The translations under genes were made by a program, and so were the position numbers. The notes beneath the pieces were generated by a model. That model was not told where the DNA came from. It saw only the letters and a list, made by a program, of their open reading frames with translations, and ran no database searches. Source: Desulfomonile tiedjei (GTDB lineage Bacteria; Desulfobacterota; Desulfomonilia; Desulfomonilales; Desulfomonilaceae). From it: a stretch of 64,000 nucleotides of DNA. The stretch lies in assembly GCA_016212925.1 (NCBI GenBank), contig JACRDF010000047.1, positions 372,001 to 436,000 on the forward strand, written 5' to 3'. This document shows positions 17,392-25,451 of the stretch, piece after piece (position 1 is the stretch's first letter; each line of letters starts with the position of its first letter).

Positions 17392-18885
17392 CTATTTCTT
17401 CTTATTTTGCAGAAGGAACTTGAGATGATCGACCATGTCCTGAATATTTCGGGACAGATGCCAACGGCCGTGGGCGAAGACACCATAGTCCGCTCCCACC
17501 ATGGCCGAGGCGAAGCGGGTGGAATTGGCATAGAATAACCACTCCTGGGTCCACTGCCTTTCTATGGCTTCGTCGAACATGTTGCTCTTATCAGCGACCT
17601 TCTCGTCCCAGGCCTTGAACAGTATATTGGTCGCGGTGAGAGTCATTTCATTGGTAGTGTTGATGGTATTCTCGAAGCGTTCCCAATGCCCTTTGACCCA
17701 ATCTTGCGTGTGACATGCATTGCAGACCTTCTGTATCGCTTCGCGGCGTTTGGTTTGCTCCTCGGGATCGATCAAGAACTTCGCAGCGGGCTGTCCTGTC
17801 AGCGCTGTGGGCAAAGGCTGCCCGTCTTGATTCCTTATTATCGTCGTGTCCGGCGAGATGGGATGAGGGTGAGCGTAGGGCAGTCCGAATATTCTCCAGG
17901 GCAAGCGATCGTTCATCCGGTGAGTTCTTTTGGCGATCACGTCACCTTCAGGACTGACAAGAAGAGCGACGTGACAAACCGCACAGGTTGGGCCGGCAAA
18001 ATCTTTGCCCACAGTCCAAGGAACGCTCTTGAATTCCCACTCGTCTCGCAGGGAGAAAAACAGATTGCCGTGCTTGCTCACGGAATAGGCCTGGTATGCC
18101 GGAACGTCCGGCCCCTTATGGCACTGGGAGCACGTGTAGGGCTTTCTGGCCATCTGCAGAGAGAATTGGTGCCTGCTGTGGCAGGGCGTGCACGATCCCT
18201 GACTCCCGTCCGTGTTTAGGCGTCCCACGGCCTGATTGGGCCAACCGGCAAGGACAGGGAATTCCATCTCGCCGAAATCGGTATCCCTCTTGTTCATGCC
18301 CTTTACTTCAATCGCAGTGCCGTGGCACTGAAAGCAGGAGTCGGCAAGGGTCTTTTCGTCAGGGTTGGCGGTCGATGTTTTCATGTCCTTGAACGTCTTT
18401 ATTCCGTTAATGTCCTTGCCAAGGGTCTTGTACAGGTCGTTTTTTGCAAGATTGGCCCACGCGTGGGACATGAGATTCTTGTCGTATTCTTCCGCTTCTG
18501 TGGCGTGACAGACAGCGCAATCCTTGGGCGTCACCAAAAGGTGCACCTTCTGATCGTTGTGATTGAAGGTATCCTTGTGCGCATCCGGATTCAGCATGTG
18601 GCATTCCGCACAACCCACAACCACCGCGGAAAGTTTGTCGGGAATCTTCCGGTCCGTGATTCGCCGCTGCAACTCGGGCTTCTTGAGCGCCTCCTGCGGA
18701 GTGACGGTTGCGTGACGGCTGCGCCTCCAATCCGCGACCATCCCTGGAGTGGCGGTAGAATGGCAATCAATGCACTCCTGGGAAAGATCGCTAATAGGGG
18801 GCTTATCAGCTCCACTCGCACCATCAAGGGCGGACAAACCGACGAGAGCAGCAAGGAAGCAACACCTTAACAAAGACTCTCTCAT
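17392..18885 (-). CDS. Octahaem cytochrome c, hydroxylamine-oxidoreductase (HAO)-like
   Basis: 497-residue exported cytochrome: signal peptide 1-26, then eight CXXCH haem sites at residues 38, 92, 123, 184, 232, 252, 301 and 388, an arrangement and length typical of the HAO/octahaem family. The C-terminal stretch around GADYGVFAHGRWHL resembles the conserved block that holds the haem-crosslinking Tyr in true HAO, and a Tyr (467) is present; an alignment is needed to prove equivalence. HAO-like enzymes in non-nitrifiers may run reductively (hydroxylamine or NO to ammonium). ATG at 18885 follows AGGGGG. Immediate neighbours are oxygen/peroxide defence genes, suggesting periplasmic nitrosative-stress defence. 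Confidence 0.85.
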   Translation of the reverse strand: MRESLLRCCFLAALVGLSALDGASGADKPPISDLSQECIDCHSTATPGMVADWRRSRHATVTPQEALKKPELQRRITDRKIPDKLSAVVVGCAECHMLNPDAHKDTFNHNDQKVHLLVTPKDCAVCHATEAEEYDKNLMSHAWANLAKNDLYKTLGKDINGIKTFKDMKTSTANPDEKTLADSCFQCHGTAIEVKGMNKRDTDFGEMEFPVLAGWPNQAVGRLNTDGSQGSCTPCHSRHQFSLQMARKPYTCSQCHKGPDVPAYQAYSVSKHGNLFFSLRDEWEFKSVPWTVGKDFAGPTCAVCHVALLVSPEGDVIAKRTHRMNDRLPWRIFGLPYAHPHPISPDTTIIRNQDGQPLPTALTGQPAAKFLIDPEEQTKRREAIQKVCNACHTQDWVKGHWERFENTINTTNEMTLTATNILFKAWDEKVADKSNMFDEAIERQWTQEWLFYANSTRFASAMVGADYGVFAHGRWHLSRNIQDMVDHLKFLLQNKKK

Positions 18886-18971
18886 TTTCGCGCACCCCCT
18901 GAGCCGCATAGCCCTGTTGAAAACAGGCGTCACGTTCCATCATTTCCCCGGCATAAGAAGAAAAGTGTCTT

Positions 18972-19583
18972 CTACTTCTCCAATTTGGCCAGTTCTTTGG
19001 CCAGGTCCTCGAGTCGGGGCATTATGTTGATGTCGTGTACGTCAATGTGACGAATTACGCCCTTCTTATCGATGACAAACAGCGCGCGCTCGGATACGCC
19101 GTCGCTTCGCAGCACCCCGTATTTTGCCGCCACCTCGCCGTGAGGCCAGAAATCCGATAGCACGGGGAACCAGAGCTTCCCCATCTGCTGAGTCCACGCA
19201 TAAAGGGTCGGGACGTTGTCCACGCTGATACCGATTAGCACGGCGTCAGTCTGATCGAAAATATCTTGGGCAATATTATAACCCGGCCACTGCTGTGAAC
19301 AAACGGGCGTCCACGCGGCCGGCACAAATGAAAGAACAACGTTCTTTTTGCCTCGATATTCGCTAAGCGCGACTCGGCCGCCCGCAAGATCAGGCAAAAT
19401 AAAATCCGGGGCGGGGTCGCCTACCTTCATCTTCGACCCGCTATCAACGGGTTTCAGTTGACCGGGATTGTATATGCAGTAATCGAGAACGTCTCCGAAC
19501 GCCGGAGCGGCAAGCGAGCACAGCACAAGAACTGCAACTACAATGCGCGAGGCAAGCACGTTTCGCTTTTCCAGGGTGTCCAT
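18972..19583 (-). CDS. Exported peroxiredoxin (AhpC/TSA family)
   Basis: 203-residue thioredoxin-fold peroxidase with an N-terminal signal peptide (hydrophobic RIVVAVLVLCSLAAPAFG), so it acts in the periplasm. The peroxidatic centre is FVPAAWTPVCSQQW (about residue 105), the P-x3-T-x2-C motif of peroxiredoxins. KVGDPAPDFILPDL opens the domain. ATG at 19583 with AAGGAGG 6 bases upstream. It follows an exported thioredoxin-like gene by 20 bases; together they could form a periplasmic peroxidase/reductant pair. Confidence 0.88.
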   Translation of the reverse strand: MDTLEKRNVLASRIVVAVLVLCSLAAPAFGDVLDYCIYNPGQLKPVDSGSKMKVGDPAPDFILPDLAGGRVALSEYRGKKNVVLSFVPAAWTPVCSQQWPGYNIAQDIFDQTDAVLIGISVDNVPTLYAWTQQMGKLWFPVLSDFWPHGEVAAKYGVLRSDGVSERALFVIDKKGVIRHIDVHDINIMPRLEDLAKELAKLEK

Positions 19584-19603
19584 GACTCCTCCTTGGCCCC
19601 CCA

Positions 19604-20173
19604 TCAGGGAGCTAGAGGTAGACTCTTCAAGAACGCCTCAGCCGCGCTCAATTCCCCCACATGCACGTTGACCAACTCGAGCCCCTTTTTCCCACGCTTT
19701 TTGACAGTTATGAATGTGGGAGTCCTAACAGGCTGCGAGAAGGCCTTTTGAACGACAAAGTTGTCGTCCGGCACAAGAGGAAAACGGATCGCGAATTTCT
19801 TTCTGAATACATCAACCTCGAAAGGGGTATTGCCGGTGCCGATGCCTATGAGTTTGACCTTTCCACTATGCGCGGGATTCTTCTCTATCAATTCATGGCA
19901 TTGATTAACTTTTGGGGCTTCCTTTTGGCAAATCGGGCAATACATGCTGAAGACCTCAATTATAATATACTTCCCTTTTACGTCCGCAAGCTTGAAATCG
20001 CCTGCAGTCGTAAGTCCAAGGTATTTTCGCTCCGCGGGATTGTCGGGCCCCGCGAACTTCATCTGCGCGAGCTTTTCAACATCGACTCGTAACGAATCCC
20101 CCGCGATGCCGGGTACACCCACAGCAACCGATAACACGCCGGCCACGGCACACAGAATCAAAATTCTTTTCAT
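19604..20173 (-). CDS. Exported thioredoxin-like protein (TlpA/ResA type)
   Basis: 189-residue protein with signal peptide (ILILCAVAGVLSVAVGVPGIAG) and a thioredoxin domain bearing the redox motif CPIC in FSMYCPICQKEAP and a cis-Pro segment VRTPTF. Probably periplasmic or membrane-tethered. The start is ATG 20173 rather than the longer frame at 20200. It precedes the exported peroxiredoxin and the octahaem cytochrome, so it could reduce the peroxiredoxin or keep haem-site cysteines reduced for cytochrome c maturation; both are inferences. Confidence 0.85.
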   Translation of the reverse strand: MKRILILCAVAGVLSVAVGVPGIAGDSLRVDVEKLAQMKFAGPDNPAERKYLGLTTAGDFKLADVKGKYIIIEVFSMYCPICQKEAPKVNQCHELIEKNPAHSGKVKLIGIGTGNTPFEVDVFRKKFAIRFPLVPDDNFVVQKAFSQPVRTPTFITVKKRGKKGLELVNVHVGELSAAEAFLKSLPLAP

Positions 20174-20255
20174 GGTTTCACCCGCCAAGAATGACAACAC
20201 CGCTATTCTGATCCCGCGACCGAACGGCAGTCATAAATGATTCCGGCCGCTTGAC

Positions 20256-20456
20256 TCAAGCGGTGGCGCTCCCGGGAATGCTGAGCGGCTGGAACATCTT
20301 CTTGCTCGCGCCGCAAACAGGACATTTCCATTCTTCAGGAAGGTCCTCAAACAGGACCCCTTTGGGTATCTTTCCTTTTTTGTCGCCTCTTGCGGGATCG
20401 TACAAGTAACCGCAATTTGGCGTCTGACACTGCCAGATTTGCGCAGGCTGAGACAT
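20256..20456 (-). CDS. Rubredoxin with CX4C first knuckle
   Basis: 66-residue rubredoxin in which the first pair of iron ligands is spaced C-x4-C ([14 protein letters not shown]) instead of the usual C-x2-C; the second knuckle ([13 protein letters not shown]) is normal. A longer basic segment ([10 protein letters not shown]) separates them. Such widened rubredoxins exist in sulfate reducers and have altered site properties. ATG with GAGAAG upstream. It lies between desulfoferrodoxin and the thioredoxin gene and is a plausible donor to rubrerythrin or desulfoferrodoxin. Confidence 0.9.
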   Translation of the reverse strand: MSQPAQIWQCQTPNCGYLYDPARGDKKGKIPKGVLFEDLPEEWKCPVCGASKKMFQPLSIPGSATA

Positions 20457-20646
20457 TTTTCTTCTCTTTACTCCGTTTCAACAAATCTTGTTTTGCCGTC
20501 CGCGAACAGCTGGGGCAAGCCGTTCGGCAATGGTAGTAACTGAAGTGGAGGGAAATCTTCGTTCAGACCAATTTCCCTCCCGGAAATTCGTTCTACTCGA
20601 CTGAAAAATATCTTTGGCACTAATCTCGATGGCGCCGGAATCAGGC

Positions 20647-21018
20647 TCAGGCCTTCCACAATCCGTGAAGGTTACAGTATTCCCGGGCGGTAAAGTTACC
20701 TTTGACCGGAAACACTGCCTCGGGGGCTTCCCCAGGCTTCAGGAATTGCCGATAGGCCTTTCCGTCGGACACAATTTCAATCCACTCAATGTAATGTTTT
20801 TCTTCCATTGGATGGGGAACGCTCCCCACTTTTACCTTGAGGCCATCGGACAGCATTTCCTGGACCGGGACATGCTTTTCACGAGCCGCGTCCACGGTGT
20901 TCTCTACAAACAACTTCATGGGCTGCTCGCAACAAACAAGCTCTCCCGCCCCCTCGTGAAGCATTTCCACTATGTTGCCGCACACTTCGCATTTGTAAAT
21001 CTGGAGTTGTTGGGTCAT
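20647..21018 (-). CDS. dfx: Desulfoferrodoxin (superoxide reductase, two-iron type)
   Basis: 123-residue superoxide reductase that turns O2- into H2O2 without making O2. Residues 1-36 form the desulforedoxin domain (YKCEVCGN ... LVCCEQP, Fe(Cys)4 centre I). The catalytic centre II ligands are visible: [17 protein letters not shown] and the Cys/His pair in [11 protein letters not shown] follows a good AAGGAGG. Cytoplasmic. It lies 204 bases downstream of rubrerythrin, which would remove the peroxide formed. Confidence 0.96.
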   Translation of the reverse strand: MTQQLQIYKCEVCGNIVEMLHEGAGELVCCEQPMKLFVENTVDAAREKHVPVQEMLSDGLKVKVGSVPHPMEEKHYIEWIEIVSDGKAYRQFLKPGEAPEAVFPVKGNFTAREYCNLHGLWKA

Positions 21019-21221
21019 CGCATTACCTCCTTAAGGCTGCTCAACAATTTTGGTGAACGTTTCGTAATGTCACCGCGGTACCGGTGATACCAATTTGCCG
21101 ACGAGAAACTAACTTTACCCCACCCTGCGACATGCCGAGTCTTACTTTATGGAACGCTCAAGTATATAAATACACATCGCCGGGTAGCAAAAAACCGGAG
21201 TCCTATCTCTCAATATCACGA

Positions 21222-21797
21222 TTACCAGTTTTCACTCAACACTTCATAATAAGCCTGGGGATGTGCGCAGGCAGGGCACGACTCCGGAGCCGCAAGCCCC
21301 TCGTGCAGGTAACCGCAATTGATGCAGCGCCAAACCACGGGGACATCCTTCTTGAATACTTTGCCGGCCTCTATGTTGGCCAGTAGCCCTAAATAGCGTT
21401 TCTCGTGGTGCTTCTCCGAAATGCTTACAGCTTCCCAGATCGTTGCAGCGGCATCAAAGCCCTCAGCCTTTGCCACCTTGGCGAATCCAGGGTACAGCTC
21501 GCTCCATTCGTGACGTTCTCCTTCAGCCGCGGCTCTCAAATTCTCGGCTGTTCCGCCGATAATTCCAGCCGGGAAAGGGGTTTGGACAAGGACGTCGCCC
21601 CCTTCGAGGAGCTTAAAGAACCTCTTGGCATGCTCCTTCTCCTGATTGGCCGTTTCATCGAAAATCAGACTGATCTGGACCAAGCCTTCGCTCTTTGCCT
21701 TTGAGGCAAAATAACTGTACCGGTTTCGCGCCTGGGATTCCCCCGCAAAAGACATAATAAGGTTTTTCTCGGTTTCAGAGCCTCTAATTGTTGCCAC
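21222..21797 (-). CDS. Rubrerythrin
   Basis: 191-residue peroxide reductase: an N-terminal ferritin-like domain with the di-iron ligands in GESQARNRY, QEKEHAKRFF, EGERHEW and SEKHHEKRY, and a C-terminal rubredoxin domain (WRCINCGYLHEG ... CPACAHPQ). It reduces H2O2 to water in the cytoplasm using rubredoxin or NADH-linked electrons. ATG preceded by AGGAG. It starts 15 bases after the perR stop, so it is in the regulator's operon and should be derepressed with it. Confidence 0.96.
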   Translation of the reverse strand: MATIRGSETEKNLIMSFAGESQARNRYSYFASKAKSEGLVQISLIFDETANQEKEHAKRFFKLLEGGDVLVQTPFPAGIIGGTAENLRAAAEGERHEWSELYPGFAKVAKAEGFDAAATIWEAVSISEKHHEKRYLGLLANIEAGKVFKKDVPVVWRCINCGYLHEGLAAPESCPACAHPQAYYEVLSENW

Positions 21798-21812
21798 AGC
21801 ATTCTCCTTTCT

Positions 21813-22247
21813 TCATTTTTTTCGCAATTGACGCCTTCGGGAACCGCCTTTACAGCCCGGGCATAGGCCCCCAAACTCCAGGTGATGCCAAAAGATCTCG
21901 AAATCGCTTGCCTCTGCAGCAATCTTGTCAATCTCGGAAATCAGGGCCACAGGAACATCCGCAACCCGCCCGCACTTAGTGCAGCGCACATGGTAATGAT
22001 TGGCGGTCACAGCATCGAAGCGCTTCTGTGTGCCGGCTGTGCCCAGCTTCTGTACCATTCCGCACTCGGAGAGTATCTCAAGGTTACGATAAACCGTCCC
22101 CAGGCTGATCTTGGGGAGCCTCTTGCGAACCACCTCATAAAGCTCGTGAGCCGTCGGATGCGTACGGAGCTTCTCGAGTTCCGCGAGCATGATGCGGCGT
22201 TGCCGGGTCGTTCGGACTTGGCTTTGGGCTTCGGGTTCAGATGTCAT
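21813..22247 (-). CDS. perR: Fur-family regulator, PerR type
   Basis: 144-residue winged-helix metalloregulator. HPTAHELYEVVRKRLPKISLGTVYRNLEIL is the DNA-recognition region; RFDAVTANHYH supplies the regulatory metal ligands. The residue after CTKCGRV is an Asp (ADV), as in PerR, rather than the Glu usual in Fur. Two CxxC pairs (CTKC, CPGC) form the structural zinc site. PerR senses peroxide by metal-catalysed histidine oxidation and then releases its operators. It heads an operon with rubrerythrin and, probably, the downstream defence genes, and its promoter carries a palindrome abutting the start codon. Confidence 0.88.
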   Translation of the reverse strand: MTSEPEAQSQVRTTRQRRIMLAELEKLRTHPTAHELYEVVRKRLPKISLGTVYRNLEILSECGMVQKLGTAGTQKRFDAVTANHYHVRCTKCGRVADVPVALISEIDKIAAEASDFEIFWHHLEFGGLCPGCKGGSRRRQLRKK

Positions 22248-22269
22248 TAGTAATAGTAACCATTACTAA
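22247..22269. promoter_or_regulatory. Palindromic operator in the perR promoter (probable PerR box)
   Basis: Perfect dyad TTAGTAAT-(7)-ATTACTAA between the -10 region and the perR start codon, overlapping the last base of the ATG. AT-rich dyads of this kind are Fur/PerR binding sites; binding here would block transcription, giving autoregulation. Confidence 0.7.
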
Positions 22270-22271
22270 AC

Positions 22272-22300
22272 TAAATATACGGCCAAATTTCGCCTGTCAA
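22272..22300 (-). promoter_or_regulatory. Promoter of the perR-rubrerythrin operon
   Basis: On the minus strand a consensus TTGACA (-35, 22295-22300) is followed by TATTTA at 17-base spacing (22272-22277), with TATATT at 15 bases as an alternative -10. The operator palindrome begins 3 bases downstream. Confidence 0.6.
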
Positions 22301-22545
22301 GTCTTTTGAAAAATTAGAAGGGCTTTCTTGTTGTGAGCCTTACGGATCGGAAAAGTTCCTGGAATTCTCTTACGGGAGCAGCGGAGACCGTGGTGCGGGA
22401 TCGGACTGGGCCGGAAGCCATCATGGAGGGTGCCGGCCCCATCAAGAAAACAGGTGGCCTTTGTGCCGATCCCAAAATATGCTAGTTGCCGAACCGATGT
22501 CTGAAATTAGGGTCTTTTCGCCGGCCGCTCACCCGCGATTTCTTC

Positions 22546-24255
22546 TCAGTCACCGAACAAGGACACAAATTTGAAGTTCAAAGAATCGAACAGCCCTTGA
22601 TCGGTCAGCTTTAATTCAGGGATGGGGGTGAGGGCCATAAAAGACAGCGTCGCGAAAGGGTTTTCCAGGGTGCAGCCCATTTCGTGAGCGCAGCGGACTA
22701 CCTCTTCCAGCTTGTCACGAACCTCTTCGATGGGTTTGTCCGACATCAGCCCCGCGATTGGCAGGGGGAGCCGTGCCAGGACGTGGCCATTGTCGACGGC
22801 CGTCATGCCGCCTCCCATGCCGGCTGCTTCGTGTGCCGCTGCCAGCATGTCCGCATCGTTGGTCCCCACCACGATGATGTTGTGGGAATCGTGCGCTACG
22901 GTCCCGGCAATGGCCCCGCGTTTGAGTCCGAATCCACGAATCAAGCCTACGGAAAAGGCTCCGGTGCCATGGTGTCGTTCGATAACCGCTATTTTCAGTA
23001 TGTCCCGCGGCGGGTCCGCGACAACGCGACCGTCCGAAACAGGGGCTTCTTCAACCACTTTTTTGGTAACTATTTGCCCCGGAATGACGTGGATTATCTT
23101 AACCATTTGTCCTTCAGCCGGAATCGAAAGGTCGGAGACCTTGCTCCAATCCACATTGACGCTGTCGCGCACTTTCAAAAGGCCGTGAGACTCGATCGAG
23201 GACACCAACTTCCCATTTTCCGCTACAAGGCGGCCCGAACGGTACACCTGGCTTATCTTGATTTCCTTGAGGTCTTCGAGAACCAGAAGGTCCGCCTCGT
23301 ACCCGGGCAGGACAGCGCCCAGCCCATTCAGTTTGAAATGCGACGCGGGGTTGATGGTTGCCATTTGAATGGCACGGACCGGGTCGATCCCTTTGCTCAC
23401 CGCGGTTCGAACGAGCCTGTTTATGTGCCCTTTCTCGAGGATGTCCCCCGGCTCCAGGTCGTCCGTAACGAAAAAACAATTCCGTGAATCGTGGTCTTTG
23501 ACCAGTGGGAGCAGGGTGTCCAAATTCTTCGCAGCTGATCCTTCGCGGATCATGATGCGCATCCCGGTTTGAAGTTTTTCACGGGCCTCTTCAAGGGTGG
23601 TGCATTCGTGATCCGACCGTATCCCCGCGGCGATGTACGCGCACAGTTCCTTTCCAGAAAGGCCGGGAGCGTGCCCGTCCAGCACCTTATTCTTGAACAC
23701 CTCTATTTTTGCCAGGACTTCGGGGTCGGCCATGAGCACCCCCGGATAGTTCATCATTTCCGCCAGACCCAGGACCCGCGCGTTATCCCTGAATTGTTCC
23801 ATGTCCTTATGGCTGAGCGAGGCCCCGGAAGTTTCAAACGGAGTGGCCGGCACGCAAGAAGGGAACATGATGAAGACCCGAAGCGCCGCGGCCTCGCTCG
23901 AATCGAGCACGTACCGGATGCCCTCCAATCCTAAAACGTTTGCGATCTCGTGAGGGTCGGCAACCACGGTGGTTGTCCCAAGCGGCGCTACGTTGCGCGC
24001 AAACTCCGGGATGCTCAGCATGCTGGATTCCAGATGCAGGTGCCCGTCGATAAACCCCGGAGCTATATAGCGGCCGTGCAAATCAATTGTTCGCACTGCT
24101 TCATAGTCCCCGAAGCCCACGACAAGGCCTTGATGAATTGCTACGGAAACAGGATGGATGCAGCCCGCGAAAACGTTTACCAGTTGGGCATTTTTAAGCA
24201 GAAGATCAACAGGCTCTTTTCCCAGAGCTACTTCGATGCGGTGTGCAAGATCCAT
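22546..24255 (-). CDS. ade: Adenine deaminase
   Basis: 569-residue amidohydrolase converting adenine to hypoxanthine and ammonia. The metal-binding DGHLHLESSM block, TTTVVADPHEIANVLG, the glycine-rich YEADLLVLEDL and the C-terminal HDSHNIIVVGTND and GGGMTAVDNG segments are characteristic of the bacterial Ade family; length is normal. ATG at 24255 follows GGGGAGG; the longer frame to 24324 would run into the upstream gene. It begins 22 bases after mtnP, whose product releases adenine, so the pair salvages the purine of methylthioadenosine. Confidence 0.94.
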   Translation of the reverse strand: MDLAHRIEVALGKEPVDLLLKNAQLVNVFAGCIHPVSVAIHQGLVVGFGDYEAVRTIDLHGRYIAPGFIDGHLHLESSMLSIPEFARNVAPLGTTTVVADPHEIANVLGLEGIRYVLDSSEAAALRVFIMFPSCVPATPFETSGASLSHKDMEQFRDNARVLGLAEMMNYPGVLMADPEVLAKIEVFKNKVLDGHAPGLSGKELCAYIAAGIRSDHECTTLEEAREKLQTGMRIMIREGSAAKNLDTLLPLVKDHDSRNCFFVTDDLEPGDILEKGHINRLVRTAVSKGIDPVRAIQMATINPASHFKLNGLGAVLPGYEADLLVLEDLKEIKISQVYRSGRLVAENGKLVSSIESHGLLKVRDSVNVDWSKVSDLSIPAEGQMVKIIHVIPGQIVTKKVVEEAPVSDGRVVADPPRDILKIAVIERHHGTGAFSVGLIRGFGLKRGAIAGTVAHDSHNIIVVGTNDADMLAAAHEAAGMGGGMTAVDNGHVLARLPLPIAGLMSDKPIEEVRDKLEEVVRCAHEMGCTLENPFATLSFMALTPIPELKLTDQGLFDSLNFKFVSLFGD

Positions 24256-24277
24256 TTGTTCCTCCCCCGCGTTTAAG

Positions 24278-25063
24278 TCACACCGACGCGGTATTGATTG
24301 CAGTGCGGCATCCACAGTCTTCATAGGTGATTGCGGGCAACGCGTTGAAGAATATTTTCTTCACGTTCTCCACGTTTCTGTTCATAGTGTCCGCGATCAT
24401 TTCCCAGGTCACGGGCTCCTCGGAATGGTGCCACGCGTCGTAATCCGTACTCATCGCGGCCACCGCGTAGCAGATGCCGGCCTCTCGGGCGAGAACGGCC
24501 TCCGGCACCGTGGACATGTTGATGATATCTCCACCCCACATGCGGAACATCTTGCTTTCGGCTCTGGTGGAGAAACGCGGCCCTTCGATTGTCACTACGG
24601 TACCCTTGGAGTGGTGAGCCACGCCTTCCTGGACCGCGGTGGCGACCAGAATCTGTCTGAGACGTTCGCAAAAAGGATCGGCCATCGAGATGTGCACCAC
24701 CTGATCGCCTTCGTGAAAGGTGCTTCGGCGCTGTCTCGTCTGGTCAATAAACTGGTCGGGAAAGACGAGATGGCCGGGTTCGATCTCTTCCCTCAAGGAG
24801 CCGCATGCCGTGGTAGCGATGATGTGGGTCACGCCCAGGTCTTTCAGGGCCCAGACATTGGCCCTGTAGTTTACGGCTGACGGGCGGATGCGGTGGCCTT
24901 TGCCATGCCGGAGGATGATACTCACTTCCGTGTCTCCGGCCTTGCCGACAACAACGTCGCCGGAGAGGGGGCCGAAGGGCGTCCCTTTTTTCACGATCTT
25001 AACATCCGTGAGGAAGTCCGGATCATCGAATCCCGAACCGCCTATCATGCCTACCTTGACCAC
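24278..25063 (-). CDS. mtnP: S-methyl-5'-thioadenosine phosphorylase
   Basis: 261-residue purine-nucleoside phosphorylase-family enzyme splitting methylthioadenosine into adenine and methylthioribose-1-phosphate. Motifs: GMIGGSGF at the N-terminus, RHGKGHRIRPSAVNYRAN (phosphate/substrate site), TTACGSLREEI, TIEGPRFSTRAES and MSTDYDAWH. The GTG at 25063 with AAGGAG 7 bases upstream is the likely start; the 30-residue extension in the longer frame has no support. First gene of the mtnP-ade operon. Confidence 0.94.
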   Translation of the reverse strand: MVKVGMIGGSGFDDPDFLTDVKIVKKGTPFGPLSGDVVVGKAGDTEVSIILRHGKGHRIRPSAVNYRANVWALKDLGVTHIIATTACGSLREEIEPGHLVFPDQFIDQTRQRRSTFHEGDQVVHISMADPFCERLRQILVATAVQEGVAHHSKGTVVTIEGPRFSTRAESKMFRMWGGDIINMSTVPEAVLAREAGICYAVAAMSTDYDAWHHSEEPVTWEMIADTMNRNVENVKKIFFNALPAITYEDCGCRTAINTASV

Positions 25064-25311
25064 GCTTTTTCTCCTTCCGCGCTTGCCCGACAATACCTTA
25101 GTCTCTGGTGAAAATATTTTTGTGCAACCCCGCGGCACCGGGACCCGCGGCAATTTCTTTGGCCGGCCGCTGATTTTACGGTTCCAGACCTGTTTGTGTC
25201 AACACAAAGAGACGATTCACCAAGCGATGCACCGTAGAATTAGCCTGCTCGGGGCCGCTGTTTTGGGCTGTTCTGAGATTCGCGCAGGCCGGCGCGAAGG
25301 ACAATTTCTGA

Positions 25312-25341
25312 TTGACATTCCGAAAGGTTGTCAACTAGATT
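25312..25341 (+). promoter_or_regulatory. Candidate sigma-70 promoter for the four-repeat exported protein
   Basis: TTGACA (25312-25317), an 18-base spacer and TAGATT (25336-25341), 57 bases before a strong ribosome-binding site. It lies in the 390-base divergent gap between mtnP and the exported protein gene; nothing else was recognised in that gap. Confidence 0.5.
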
Positions 25342-25451
25342 GCGGAATATAGAGGAGTTTCGACAACGTCGCGCTTCCGCTGGAGGGGAGGGTCCTTCTG
25401 CTCGTACGATCTGTCACGCGTATTTTCACCATTCTTCTTGCGGGGATATTA

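Noticed and set aside
20468-20659. 63-codon ORF between dfx and the CX4C rubredoxin gene
   Set aside because: Starts inside dfx with no ribosome site, low-complexity Leu/Pro-rich composition and no recognisable motif; most likely chance.
24255-24324. N-terminal extension of adenine deaminase to 24324
   Set aside because: It would overlap mtnP, lacks a ribosome site and does not match the family N-terminus; ATG 24255 with GGGGAGG is better.
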